Assembly: GCF_900090245.1 (NCBI RefSeq)
Contig: NZ_FMDN01000007.1
Location: 124,001-188,000 of the forward strand
From: Micromonospora halophytica
GTDB taxonomy: Bacteria; Actinomycetota; Actinomycetes; Mycobacteriales; Micromonosporaceae
Length of the DNA: 64,000 nucleotides
Direction of reading: 5' to 3'
This document shows, piece after piece, positions 37,870-46,710 of the stretch (the first letter of the stretch is position 1; each line of letters begins with the position of its first letter). Below the pieces are notes generated by a model, which saw nothing but the letters and a program-made list of their open reading frames with translations, ran no database searches and was not told the DNA's origin. The position numbers and the translations under genes are program-made.

Positions 37870-38577
37870 GTGAACGTGCTCATCGACAAGTTCGACGTCT
37901 TTGCGGGTGGCTTCTGGCTCACCCTCCAGATCTGCGTACTCGCCGCGATCGGCGCCCTGATCCTGGGCGCCGTCGTGGCGGTGCTGCGCATCTCGCCGGT
38001 GCCGCCGCTGCGCGCGGTCGGCACCGGCTACGTGAACGTCTTCCGGAACATGCCGCTGACCGTGGTGATGTTCTTCGCCGCCTTCGGCCTGCCGGCGCTC
38101 GGCTCCAACGCCGACTTCCTGCGCGTCCCCGGGCTGGACGCGATCTTCAGCCGGCTCGGCACGGACCTGCCGTACTTCCGCTTCGCACTGATCGCCCTGG
38201 TGCTCTACACCGCGGCGTTCGTCTGCGAGGCGCTGCGCTCCGGCGTGAACGCGGTGCCGGCCGGCCAGGCCGAGGCCGCCCGGTCGCTCGGCCTCACCTT
38301 CGGCCAGAACCTGCGGTACGTGGTGCTGCCGCAGTCCTGGAAGGCGTCGGTGGTGCCGCTCGGCTCGGTCATCATCGCGATGATCAAGAACTCCGCGCTG
38401 ATCGGTTTCTTCGGCGTCGTCGGTGACCTCTCCCAGACCGCCGACCAGCTCACCTCCGCCGAGGGCTACGCCTTCGTCCCGGTGGCCATCGGCATCTCGA
38501 TCGGTTACCTGATCATGACCGTGCCGCTCGGCGCCCTGCTGGACCGGCTGGAGAAGCGACAGGCGGTGGCCCGATGA
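37870..38577 (+). CDS. gluC: Glutamate-type ABC transporter permease
   Basis: A 235-residue His/Glu/Gln/Arg/opine-family permease with about five hydrophobic segments. The cytoplasmic loop that docks GluA reads EALRSGVNAVPAGQAEAARSLG, the EAA motif. The GTG start follows GGAGGGTGGGGAGG. Its stop overlaps the gluD ATG by 4 nt (ATGA), coupling the two permease subunits. Confidence 0.93.
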   Translation: MNVLIDKFDVFAGGFWLTLQICVLAAIGALILGAVVAVLRISPVPPLRAVGTGYVNVFRNMPLTVVMFFAAFGLPALGSNADFLRVPGLDAIFSRLGTDLPYFRFALIALVLYTAAFVCEALRSGVNAVPAGQAEAARSLGLTFGQNLRYVVLPQSWKASVVPLGSVIIAMIKNSALIGFFGVVGDLSQTADQLTSAEGYAFVPVAIGISIGYLIMTVPLGALLDRLEKRQAVAR

Positions 38578-39542
38578 GTCAGCAGACCAGCGTCCTCTAC
38601 GACGTCCCAGGCCCCCGCCAGCGGCGGATCACGCTGATCAGCAGCATCGTCGCCACGGTGGTGCTGGCCGTCGGGGCGTACTTTCTGATCTACCAGCCGC
38701 TGGACGACAAGGGCCAGTTCTCGATGGAGCTGTGGGGGCCGCTGGTCGACCCCGCCAACGAGAACTTCCCGCTGGTCTGGGACCGGATCGGCACCGGCCT
38801 GAAGAACACCCTGATCGCGGCGGCGCTGGCCATCGTCGCGTCCCTGGTGGTCGGCACCCTGCTCGCCGTGCTGCGGATCCAGCTCAAGAGCCTGACCCGG
38901 CGGCGGTTCACCGGGCTGGCCACGCCGGTGGCGTACCTGCTGCGCGGGCTGAGCCTGACGCTGTCGGCGGTCACCCGGGTCTGCGTCGAGGTGTTCCGCG
39001 GCCTGCCGGTCGTCATCACCATCTTCTTCGTGGCCCGGGGCTTCCCCGAGTTCGGCATCTCCTTCGACACGCTCTGGTACCTGGTCATCGGCCTGACCGT
39101 CTACAACGCGGTGGTCATCGCCGAGATCCTGCGCTCCGGTATGGAGGGGCTGCCCGGCGGGCAGGCGGAGGCCGCCGCCGCGATCGGCCTCTCGCCGCTG
39201 CAGACCACCCGGATGATCCTGCTGCCGCAGGCCTTCCGGATCATGCTCCCGGCGCTGATCAGCCAGCTCGTCGTGGTGCTCAAGGACACCTCGCTGGGCT
39301 TCATCATCAGCTACGAGGAGACCCTCAACATCGGCAAGCAGATCATCGGTGTGCTCGGCAACCCGATCCAGGTGTACGTGGTGATCGGCGTGCTGTTCAT
39401 CGTGGTGAACTACTCGCTGTCCAAGCTGGCGCAGTACGTCCAGCGCCAGCTCTCCCAAGGTCGCAAGTCGACCGGGGTCCCGGCCCAGACCCCACCCGCC
39501 GCGCTGGCCTCCCAGTCCGAGGCCACCGGCCAGGGCGTCTGA
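38574..39542 (+). CDS. gluD: Glutamate-type ABC transporter permease
   Basis: A 322-residue permease, longer than GluC by an N-terminal cytosolic and membrane segment (VATVVLAVGAYFLIY) and a Pro/Ala-rich C-terminal tail. The EAA loop is ILRSGMEGLPGGQAEAAAAIG. It pairs with GluC to form the channel. Last gene of gluABCD; a strong terminator follows 14 nt after the stop. Confidence 0.93.
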   Translation: MSQQTSVLYDVPGPRQRRITLISSIVATVVLAVGAYFLIYQPLDDKGQFSMELWGPLVDPANENFPLVWDRIGTGLKNTLIAAALAIVASLVVGTLLAVLRIQLKSLTRRRFTGLATPVAYLLRGLSLTLSAVTRVCVEVFRGLPVVITIFFVARGFPEFGISFDTLWYLVIGLTVYNAVVIAEILRSGMEGLPGGQAEAAAAIGLSPLQTTRMILLPQAFRIMLPALISQLVVVLKDTSLGFIISYEETLNIGKQIIGVLGNPIQVYVVIGVLFIVVNYSLSKLAQYVQRQLSQGRKSTGVPAQTPPAALASQSEATGQGV

Positions 39543-39555
39543 TCCGCCGTCCGAT

Positions 39556-39584
39556 GAAGGGCCGGCCATTTCGGCCGGCCCTTC
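39556..39584. terminator. Convergent terminator between gluD and rny
   Basis: A perfect 12-bp stem (GAAGGGCCGGCC at 39556-39567 with 39573-39584), ATTTC loop and T-containing flank, 10 nt from the rny stop. Probably bidirectional. Confidence 0.8.
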
Positions 39585-39593
39585 TCGGGTCCG

Positions 39594-41360
39594 TCAGCGG
39601 GCGATCTCGGTGACCCGGGACTCCCGGACCACGGTCACCCGGATCTGACCGGGGTAGGTCAGCTCCTCCTCGATCTGCTTCGCCACGTCCCGCGCGAGCA
39701 CCGCCGCGCCGATGTCGTCGACGTCGTCCGGCTTGACCATCACCCGGATCTCCCGGCCCGCCTGCATGGCGAAGACCTTCTCCACGCCGAGCTTGCCGGC
39801 GGCGATCTCCTCGATCCGCTCCAGCCGCTTGACGTACGCCTCCAGGCTCTCCCGCCGGGCCCCCGGCCGACCGCCCGAACAGGCGTCGGAGGCCTGGGTG
39901 AGCACCGCCTCGATGGTCTGCGGCGGCACCTCGTTGTGGTGCGCCTCGATGGCGTGTACGACGTCCTCGTTCTCGCCGTACTTGCGGGCCAGGTCCGCGC
40001 CGATGATGGCGTGGCTGCCCTCCACCTCGTGGGTGAGCGCCTTGCCGATGTCGTGCAGGAACGCCGAGCGCTTGATGATCGGCACGTCCAGCCTCAGCTC
40101 GGCGGCCATGATCCCGGCGATGTGCGCGGTCTCCACCAGGTGCTTGAGCACGTTCTGCCCGTACGACGTGCGGTAGCGCAGCCGGCCGAGCAGGGTGACC
40201 AGCTCCGGGTGGATCTCGGTGATGCCGACCTCGACCAGGGCGTCCTCGGCCGCCCGGTGGCAGAGCTCCTCCACCTCCTGGCGGGCCAGCTCGTGCACCT
40301 CCTCGATCCGGTGCGGGTGGATCCGGCCGTCGAGGACCAGCTTCTCCAGGGTGAGCCGGCCGACCTCCCGGCGTACCGGGTCGAAGCAGGAGAGCAGCAC
40401 CGCCTCAGGGGTGTCGTCGATGATCAGGTTGACCCCGGTCACCGACTCGAAGGCGCGGATGTTGCGCCCCTCCCGGCCGATGATCCGCCCCTTCATCTCG
40501 TCCCCGGGCAGGTGCAGGACGCTGACCACGCTCTCCGCGGTCTGCTCGCTGGCCACCCGCTGGATCGCGTCCACCACGATGTGCCGGGCGCGCTGCTCGG
40601 CGGTGTTCCGGGCGTCCGACTCGATGTCCCGCACGAGCAGCGCGGCCTCCCGCTTGGCCTGCGTCTCGATCACCTCGATCAGCTCGGCGCGGGCGGAGTC
40701 GGCGGTCAGTCCGGCGATCCGCTCCAGTTCCCGGCGGCGCTGCTCCTCGGCGGCGGCCAGCGCGGCCTCCCGCTCGACCAGGCCGCCCTCACGCTCGGCC
40801 AGGGCGGCGCTGGCCGCCGTGAGCTGCCGTTCCCGCTCGGCGAGGCGCTCCACCTCCTCGGTGTGCATCCGCTCGCGCTCGTCCATCCGGGCCGCCCGGC
40901 GTTCCACCTCGGCGGCCTGCTCGCGGGTGGTGGCGGCGAGGACCGCCACCTCCCGCTCGCCGCTGCGCCGGGCGGTGGTGCGCAGCTGCTCGGCGTCCAA
41001 CTCGGCCTGCTTGTGGGCCCGTTCGAGGACGGTGTCGGCCTCGGCACGCGCGTCGTCGAGCACCCGGCGGGCCTCGGCCCGGGCCGCCTTCGCCTCGGCC
41101 TTCGCGGCGGCCGCCTCGGCCCGGGCCGCCGCGGCGGCGGACTTCGCCACGTCGATGGTGCTGTTCGCCTGGTCGGCAGCGGTACGCAACGCGGCCAGGG
41201 ACTGCTCCTGGCGGTCCTTCTCGGCGATGAACGCCGGGTCTTCCGGCCGGGGCGTCGCGCCCAACCGCCGTACCACCCGGACACCGAACAGGACGGCGCC
41301 GACGACGATCGCGGAGAGGAGCACCACCGCGACGAGCAGCACCACCTCGACGGCACTCAT
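39594..41360 (-). CDS. rny: Ribonuclease Y
   Basis: A 588-residue membrane-anchored endoribonuclease that starts mRNA decay. An N-terminal membrane helix (VEVVLLVAVVLLSAIVVGAV) is followed by a long Ala/Glu/Arg coiled coil to about residue 220. A KH RNA-binding domain (GRIIGREGRNIRAFE) comes next, then an HD metal-dependent nuclease domain with HDIGKAL and the second His in IEAHHNEVPP. The ATG at 41360 begins MSAVEVV; an ATG six codons earlier is possible. RNase Y is uncommon in actinobacteria, most of which rely on RNase E/G and J. Its location between gluD and recX is noteworthy. Confidence 0.92.
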   Translation of the reverse strand: MSAVEVVLLVAVVLLSAIVVGAVLFGVRVVRRLGATPRPEDPAFIAEKDRQEQSLAALRTAADQANSTIDVAKSAAAAARAEAAAAKAEAKAARAEARRVLDDARAEADTVLERAHKQAELDAEQLRTTARRSGEREVAVLAATTREQAAEVERRAARMDERERMHTEEVERLAERERQLTAASAALAEREGGLVEREAALAAAEEQRRRELERIAGLTADSARAELIEVIETQAKREAALLVRDIESDARNTAEQRARHIVVDAIQRVASEQTAESVVSVLHLPGDEMKGRIIGREGRNIRAFESVTGVNLIIDDTPEAVLLSCFDPVRREVGRLTLEKLVLDGRIHPHRIEEVHELARQEVEELCHRAAEDALVEVGITEIHPELVTLLGRLRYRTSYGQNVLKHLVETAHIAGIMAAELRLDVPIIKRSAFLHDIGKALTHEVEGSHAIIGADLARKYGENEDVVHAIEAHHNEVPPQTIEAVLTQASDACSGGRPGARRESLEAYVKRLERIEEIAAGKLGVEKVFAMQAGREIRVMVKPDDVDDIGAAVLARDVAKQIEEELTYPGQIRVTVVRESRVTEIAR

Positions 41361-42206
41361 GACCGCGCCCCGTCGCACCGCACCGCGGAACGGGGGTGCC
41401 GTACGTCGCCGGCTGATCCGCGCCAGCCGACACCCCCTGGGGACCCGTGGTCCCTGTGCCGCCCCGCCATGGCCGCCTCCCCTGAACGTCGACGCCGCGG
41501 CGAAACCGTGCCTCGGGCACGAACCGCCGCGGCCCTGGACGCCCGACCGAGCGGCTGGCCGTGGGTGCAGCTCTCCGTCGGCGGTGCCCGGGGCGCCGTC
41601 GACAGCCGGTTGCAGTTGTCGGACCGACTCCGGACCGGCCGTCCGGAGTCGCCGTCACAGGCCGGTGGAGCTGGCCAAAGTGATGCTGTTCTGTTACGCG
41701 ATCTATGTTGTGCGCTTAGCCTGCGTTGGTCGGGCAGTTTGAGCCTGTATGGCGAGGCTAGGTCGCGGACGGCCGTTCGGTCAAGAACTCATGATCAAAC
41801 CCCCCGAACGGAGAGAAGTTGAACCGTCACCCGGTGGTGATGTCAGGCCGGACACCAGGGGACAAAGAACGCAGTCGACGAGGGGCCGTGGGCACAGAGC
41901 AGCAAGATCGTCTCCGTGTCGCCGAAGTGGCGGTGTCATTGCACCTGGGACACCGCCACCTCGGCGCAACGGAGTCGATCACCACGGGGGACACGCGGGG
42001 GAATCGGCCACGACCGCAGCAGCACGACACCCCGGGGGCGCGACACAGCGCCGTCAGGCGGCGCCGAGAGTGCGCGTCGCGGGTGTCCAGATGCCGGCCT
42101 CGACCGCCGGAGCGCCGGGCACGCCGGGCACGGAGCCGCAACCTGCGGCGGGACCCGCGAGCCATGACGGCCGACAGGCGATGACGGACCGCGAGCCGTG
42201 ACGGGG
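41361..42206. other. 846-nt region between rny and recX without a convincing gene
   Basis: The first 300 nt are GC-rich. About 41690-41820 is relatively AT-rich, with a promoter-like TTGAGC and TAGGTC facing right. From about 41837 a rightward frame (MSGRTPGDKERSRRG, later VAEVAVSLHLGHRHLG) has some codon-position bias for roughly 60 codons and then becomes Arg/Pro-rich. GAACGGAGAGAAG precedes a TTG at 41819. I cannot decide between a small unknown gene, a small RNA and decayed sequence. Confidence 0.4.
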
Positions 42207-42905
42207 TCAGTCGGTCGGGCGGGTGTCCCGGTCGAGTTCGCCCTCGGCCTCGGCGAGGGCGTCCGCGTCGATCTGCTCGGCGAACTCGGCCGCCTCGGCG
42301 CTCTGGGCGGCCAGGGCGTCCTTCACCGCGCGGATGGCCACCCCGGGCGGGTAGCCCTTGCGGGCCAGCATGCCGACCAGGCGGCGGAAGACCGCGTCGG
42401 GCTCGCCCCGGGCCGTCCGCAGCTTCCGCTCCACCAGCGCGCGGGCGGTCTCCGCCTCGGTCTCCTCGTCCAGCTCACCGAGGGCCTCGCTCGCCACCTC
42501 ACCGTCCACGCCGCGCTGGCGCAGCTCGTTGGCGAGAGCGCGGCGGGCCAGCCCACGGCCGGCGTGACGACTGGAGACCCAGGCGCGGGCGAAAGCAGCG
42601 TCGTCGATGATGCCGACCTCGTCGTAACGGTCGAGCACCTGGGCCGACACCTCGTCGGAGATGCCCCGCCTGGCCAGCGCCCCGGCCAGCTCCGCCCGGG
42701 TACGCGGACGCACCGCGAGCTGCCGCAGGCAGATTTCCCGGGCCACCTCGGCCTCGTCGCGCGGCGGGGTCTCGGGCGCTTCCGGGTCCGGGTCGTCGGC
42801 CCCGGACCGGCGACCCCGGCGGGGGCGGGGCGGGCTGGTGGCGTCGCCAGCCCGGGGCGGACTGGCGTCCCAGCCACGCCCCGTGCGGGCGCGTCGTCCT
42901 GCCAC
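42207..42905 (-). CDS. recX: RecX regulator of RecA
   Basis: A 232-residue RecX, a modulator that inhibits RecA filament growth. After a basic Pro/Arg-rich N-terminus of about 50 residues, three-helix RecX repeats are seen: REICLRQLAVRPRTRAELAGAL, IIDDAAFARAWVSSR, then RALANELRQRGVDGEVASEAL and ARKGYPPGVAIRAVKDAL. GTG start. It lies 14 nt after recA on the same strand, the usual recA-recX operon. Confidence 0.93.
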   Translation of the reverse strand: MAGRRARTGRGWDASPPRAGDATSPPRPRRGRRSGADDPDPEAPETPPRDEAEVAREICLRQLAVRPRTRAELAGALARRGISDEVSAQVLDRYDEVGIIDDAAFARAWVSSRHAGRGLARRALANELRQRGVDGEVASEALGELDEETEAETARALVERKLRTARGEPDAVFRRLVGMLARKGYPPGVAIRAVKDALAAQSAEAAEFAEQIDADALAEAEGELDRDTRPTD

Positions 42906-42919
42906 GACTCAGCGACCGG

Positions 42920-43966
42920 TCAGAAGTCGACCGGCGGCAGCTCCGGGCCACCGGCGGCGTCGCCCGCGCCGATCCCGACGCCGAGCTTCTCCAGGATCTT
43001 CTTCTCGATCTCGGCGGCGACGTCCGGGTTCTCCCGGAGGAACTCGCGGGCCTTCTCCTTGCCTTGGCCGAGCTGATCGCCGTCGTAGGTGTACCAGGCG
43101 CCGGACTTGCGGATGATCGCCTGCTCGACGCCGACGTCGATCAGCGAACCCTCGCGGGAGATGCCCTTGCCGTACATGATGTCGAACTCGGCCTGCTTGA
43201 ACGGCGCGGCGACCTTGTTCTTCACGACCTTGACCCGGGTGCGGTTACCGACCACGTCGGTGCCGTCCTTCAGGCTCTCGATACGGCGCACGTCGAGCCG
43301 GACCGAGGCGTAGAACTTCAGCGCCCGGCCACCGGTGGTGGTCTCCGGGCTGCCGAACATCACGCCGATCTTCTCGCGGAGCTGGTTGATGAAGATCGCC
43401 GTCGTGCCGGTGTTGTTGAGCACACCGGTGATCTTCCGCAGCGCCTGGCTCATCAGCCGAGCCTGGAGACCGACGTGGCTGTCGCCCATCTCGCCCTCGA
43501 TCTCGGCGCGCGGCACCAGCGCGGCCACCGAGTCGATCACGATGATGTCGATCGCGCCGGAGCGGACCAGCATGTCCGCGATCTCCAGCGCCTGCTCGCC
43601 CGTGTCGGGCTGGGAGACCAGCAGGGCGTCGGTGTCGACACCGAGGGCCTTCGCGTACTCCGGGTCGAGCGCGTGCTCGGCGTCGACGAACGCGGCGATG
43701 CCACCGGCCCGCTGGGCGTTGGCCACCGCGTGCAGGGCCACCGTGGTCTTACCGCTGGACTCGGGACCGTAGATCTCGACGACTCGGCCACGGGGCAGAC
43801 CGCCCACGCCGAGCGCCACGTCGAGCGCGATGGAGCCGGTCGGGATGACGGCGGTCTGCACGACCGGCCGCTCCCCCAGCCGCATCACCGAACCCTTGCC
43901 GAACTGCTTGTCGATCTGAGCGAGAGCAAGGTCGAGTGCCTTCTCCCGGTCGGGCCCTGCGGCCAT
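42920..43966 (-). CDS. recA: RecA recombinase
   Basis: A 348-residue RecA with Walker A GPESSGKT (67-74), Walker [16 protein letters not shown]-binding loops L1 ([20 protein letters not shown]) and L2 around [20 protein letters not shown]. It catalyses strand exchange and triggers LexA cleavage. No intein interrupts it, unlike some mycobacterial recA genes. The ATG at 43966 begins [16 protein letters not shown] near-consensus SOS box lies 135 nt upstream and recX follows. Confidence 0.98.
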   Translation of the reverse strand: MAAGPDREKALDLALAQIDKQFGKGSVMRLGERPVVQTAVIPTGSIALDVALGVGGLPRGRVVEIYGPESSGKTTVALHAVANAQRAGGIAAFVDAEHALDPEYAKALGVDTDALLVSQPDTGEQALEIADMLVRSGAIDIIVIDSVAALVPRAEIEGEMGDSHVGLQARLMSQALRKITGVLNNTGTTAIFINQLREKIGVMFGSPETTTGGRALKFYASVRLDVRRIESLKDGTDVVGNRTRVKVVKNKVAAPFKQAEFDIMYGKGISREGSLIDVGVEQAIIRKSGAWYTYDGDQLGQGKEKAREFLRENPDVAAEIEKKILEKLGVGIGAGDAAGGPELPPVDF

Positions 43967-44099
43967 GTTTGCCACCCCTGCCTTCGCCGGCGTCTTTCCT
44001 GAGCTTCGCGTCACGCGGGACACGCTAGGCGCTGGGTCCGACAGAAAACCAGCCGACCGGCCGTGAGCTGTGGACGAGCACCCCGCTGTGGACAATAGC

Positions 44100-44113
44100 C
44101 GAACAGGTGTACG
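44100..44113 (-). promoter_or_regulatory. Near-consensus SOS box upstream of recA
   Basis: CGAACAGGTGTACG matches GAAC-N4-GTTC with one change (GTAC for GTTC). It is centred about 140 nt before the recA start, in the expected promoter area, and lies beyond the DUF3046 stop. Confidence 0.65.
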
Positions 44114-44151
44114 ACTCGACAAGCGACACGCGGGAGTGACGAAAATGCTGC

Positions 44152-44352
44152 TCAGCGTAGCCGGGCGGGAACCCGCTCGGGATAGGCGGCGACGACCGCC
44201 CGCCACACCACGTGCGTCTGCTCACCCTCGGCGAGCGCCTGCGTGATGGTCCGCCCGCCCAACTCGGAGAGCACCTGGTCGCTGGCGATGCTGGCCGCGT
44301 AACCCGGCCCGAAGGCCTCCTCCAGCCGGGTCCAGAAGTCGGTCAGCCGCAC
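44152..44352 (-). CDS. DUF3046 small protein
   Basis: A 66-residue DUF3046 protein, starting at GTG ([15 protein letters not shown]), with [21 protein letters not shown] and the end [17 protein letters not shown]. The gene directly upstream of recA in M. tuberculosis (Rv2738c) belongs to the same family, so the neighbourhood is conserved. It starts 4 nt after the MFS transporter stop. Function unknown. Confidence 0.9.
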   Translation of the reverse strand: MRLTDFWTRLEEAFGPGYAASIASDQVLSELGGRTITQALAEGEQTHVVWRAVVAAYPERVPARLR

Positions 44353-44356
44353 GTGA

Positions 44357-45664
44357 TCATTCCTCCTCGTCGGTCGCCCCGGACGGCGGCGCCGGACGCA
44401 ACGCTAGCGCCACCAGGGGCACCACCGCGATCGCCGCCAGCAGGGTGAGCGCCGGATAACCCGCCATCCGTACGACAAACCCGCTGGCCGCCGCCGCACC
44501 GGCCCCGGCCAGCCCCATGGTCAGGTCCGACAGCCCCTGCACACTCGGGCGGACCCCGGTCGGCACCGACTCCGACAGCAGGGTCGAGCCGGCGACCATG
44601 GTGCCCGACCAGCCCAGCCCGAGCAGGACCAGGCCGACCGAGAGCAGCGGCGTGTGGTGCCCGGCCGTCCCGGCGACCGCGCAGGCGGCCAGCAGGGTGC
44701 CCACCCCGCCGAGGATCACCGCGCGCCGGCCGACCCGGTCGGTGAGCCAGCCCACCACCGGGGAGAGCGCGTACATGCCGGCGATGTGCAGGCTCAGCAC
44801 GATGCCGACCACGCGCAGCACGTCCACGTCGGCGTGCGACTCGCCCAGGCGTACCGGGGTCATCGTCATCACCGCGACCATCACCAGGTGGCCGACCGCG
44901 ACGGCGGCGATGCCGAGCCGGGCGGCCGGCCGGGCGGCGACCACCCGCCACGCCGCGCGCATGCCGGCCCCGCGCGGCTCGGCCGCCGCCGGGGACCCGG
45001 CGGCCACCGGCACGGCCGCCGCGAGCCGGCGCGCGGTGAGCAGCGGGTCGGGCCGCAGCAGCACCAGCAGTACGATCGCCGCCAGCACGAAGGCCGCCGC
45101 GCTGAACGCGAAGGGTCCGGCCAGTGGCGGGATTCCCCAGCCGTGGGTGACGCCGTCGGCGAGCGCGGCGAAGTTCGGGGCGGCCACCGCGCCGATGGTG
45201 GTGGCCCAGACGATCAGCGACAACTGGCGGGCGCGCCGGGCCGGCTCGGCGAGGTCCACCGCGGTGTAGCGGGCCTGGAGGTTGGCGGCGGTGCCGCCAC
45301 CGAAGAGCAGCATGCCGAGGAAGAGCAGGGGCACCCAGCCGGTGACCGCGGCGAGCACCACCAACACCCCGCCGACCGCGCCGACGAGGTACGCCAGCAC
45401 CAGCCCCGGCCGGCGGCCGTGCCCGGCCATGATCCGGGTGACCGGGATCGCGAGCAACGCCGCGCCGACCACCCCGGCGCTCTGCGCGAGCCCCGCCACG
45501 GCCGTCCCGGCGACCCGGGCGGCGAGCAGCGCCCCGACGGACAGCCCGATGGTGACGCCGATGCCGCCGATGATCTGGGTCCCGAAGAGCAGCCGCAACG
45601 TACGTCGCTGGATCGGGGCGACGTCCGGGCGGGTGGGTGCCGGCGCGGTCAGGTCGGTGGCCAT
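44357..45664 (-). CDS. MFS transporter
   Basis: A 435-residue major facilitator with about twelve hydrophobic segments in two halves joined by a charged Arg/Ala loop in the middle. TRIMAGHGRRPGLVLAYLVG and VVGWLTDRVGRRAVILGG are the cytoplasmic loop 2-3 signatures of the two halves. The C-terminus ends in acidic TDEEE. The ATG at 45664 begins MATDLTAPAPTRPD. Substrate unknown; drug or metabolite export is typical. It is followed 4 nt later by the DUF3046 gene, so the two may be co-transcribed. Confidence 0.9.
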   Translation of the reverse strand: MATDLTAPAPTRPDVAPIQRRTLRLLFGTQIIGGIGVTIGLSVGALLAARVAGTAVAGLAQSAGVVGAALLAIPVTRIMAGHGRRPGLVLAYLVGAVGGVLVVLAAVTGWVPLLFLGMLLFGGGTAANLQARYTAVDLAEPARRARQLSLIVWATTIGAVAAPNFAALADGVTHGWGIPPLAGPFAFSAAAFVLAAIVLLVLLRPDPLLTARRLAAAVPVAAGSPAAAEPRGAGMRAAWRVVAARPAARLGIAAVAVGHLVMVAVMTMTPVRLGESHADVDVLRVVGIVLSLHIAGMYALSPVVGWLTDRVGRRAVILGGVGTLLAACAVAGTAGHHTPLLSVGLVLLGLGWSGTMVAGSTLLSESVPTGVRPSVQGLSDLTMGLAGAGAAAASGFVVRMAGYPALTLLAAIAVVPLVALALRPAPPSGATDEEE

Positions 45665-45800
45665 CGAAGGCTCCTGGGTAAGGGGTGACGGGCTGCCCCA
45701 TCCTTGCGCATCCGCCTGCGGCGGCGCACGGGTGTTCCTCCCGGAGCCGAGTTCCGTCCGGCGCACCCGCACCGGGCGGCCCGGCGTGCCCGGCGGCCGC

Positions 45801-46553
45801 TCAGCTCCACCAGGTGGCGTCGGCGACCGGAGCGAACCCGAGCGAGTCGTAGAGCGGCCGGCCGGCCCGGGCGGCGGTCAGCGTCACCGGCCGGTCGCCG
45901 AGGTGCGCCAGCGCCCCGTGCAGCAGCGCCCGGCCGACGCCGCGGGAACGGTGCGTGGGCAGCGTGGTCATCCAGTAGATCCCGGCGCCGTCGTCGGCCA
46001 CGGTCAGGCAGGCGCCGGCCGGCGTCCCGCCCCGGTGGGCCAGCAGGAAACGGGTCTGCGGCCGGTCGAGCAGCGCGGGCGGGAACGCCTCGCCCGGCCG
46101 GTGGGGCCGCCACGCCTCCAGCGGGAAGCCGTGCACCACCAGGCCCTCGGCGACGGCGAGCTGCGCCGGGGTCGTGGCGAGGGTGACCTCCAGGGCGGGC
46201 GGCGGGACCGGTGCCGGCCGGCGGACCATGATCGGCAGGGACCGCCGGGTGAGCCCGGCCCCGGTGAGGTCCACGCCGCCGAACGGGTCCTCGACGACGA
46301 CCCGGCCCGGCAGCCGACGCCGCACCAGGTCGGTCAGCGCCGCCACGTCGGCTGCCGACGGCGAGGAGGTCAGCAGCAGGATCCGCAGGCCGGCTCGGTC
46401 GTCACCATGGACGGCGAGCAGACCGGGCAGCCGGGTCAGCGCATGCCCCCGGGCCTCGGCGAGCGCCGTCCAGAGCACGGCGGCGTTCCGGGTGGCGAGG
46501 CGCAGGTCGTCGATGGCCTCGTCGGACCGGGCGGTGATCGGAGCGGTACCCAT
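45801..46553 (-). CDS. GNAT-family N-acetyltransferase
   Basis: A 250-residue protein whose last 130 residues are a GNAT fold: YWMTTLPTHRSRGVGRALLHGA contains the RxxGxG acetyl-CoA loop, and RAGRPLYDSLGFAPV is the usual C-terminal beta-alpha end. The N-terminal half (AAVLWTALAEARGHALTRLPG) looks like a second, degenerate acyltransferase-like domain. Start at ATG 46553; a GTG three codons earlier is possible. Substrate unknown. Confidence 0.82.
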   Translation of the reverse strand: MGTAPITARSDEAIDDLRLATRNAAVLWTALAEARGHALTRLPGLLAVHGDDRAGLRILLLTSSPSAADVAALTDLVRRRLPGRVVVEDPFGGVDLTGAGLTRRSLPIMVRRPAPVPPPALEVTLATTPAQLAVAEGLVVHGFPLEAWRPHRPGEAFPPALLDRPQTRFLLAHRGGTPAGACLTVADDGAGIYWMTTLPTHRSRGVGRALLHGALAHLGDRPVTLTAARAGRPLYDSLGFAPVADATWWS

Positions 46554-46710
46554 GCCGGCCACGCTAGGCGGCCCGCCGCCACCGACGCAGGTCCAATACG
46601 GCAGCCTCGGACTGGTCCCCTCGCCGAAGGTGGTCGGTCATCGTCGCCGGGGGCGGCGTTTGCCGGCGACGACCCGGAACGGGGACGGCGCGGACGGCAC
46701 CGGCGGTGGG

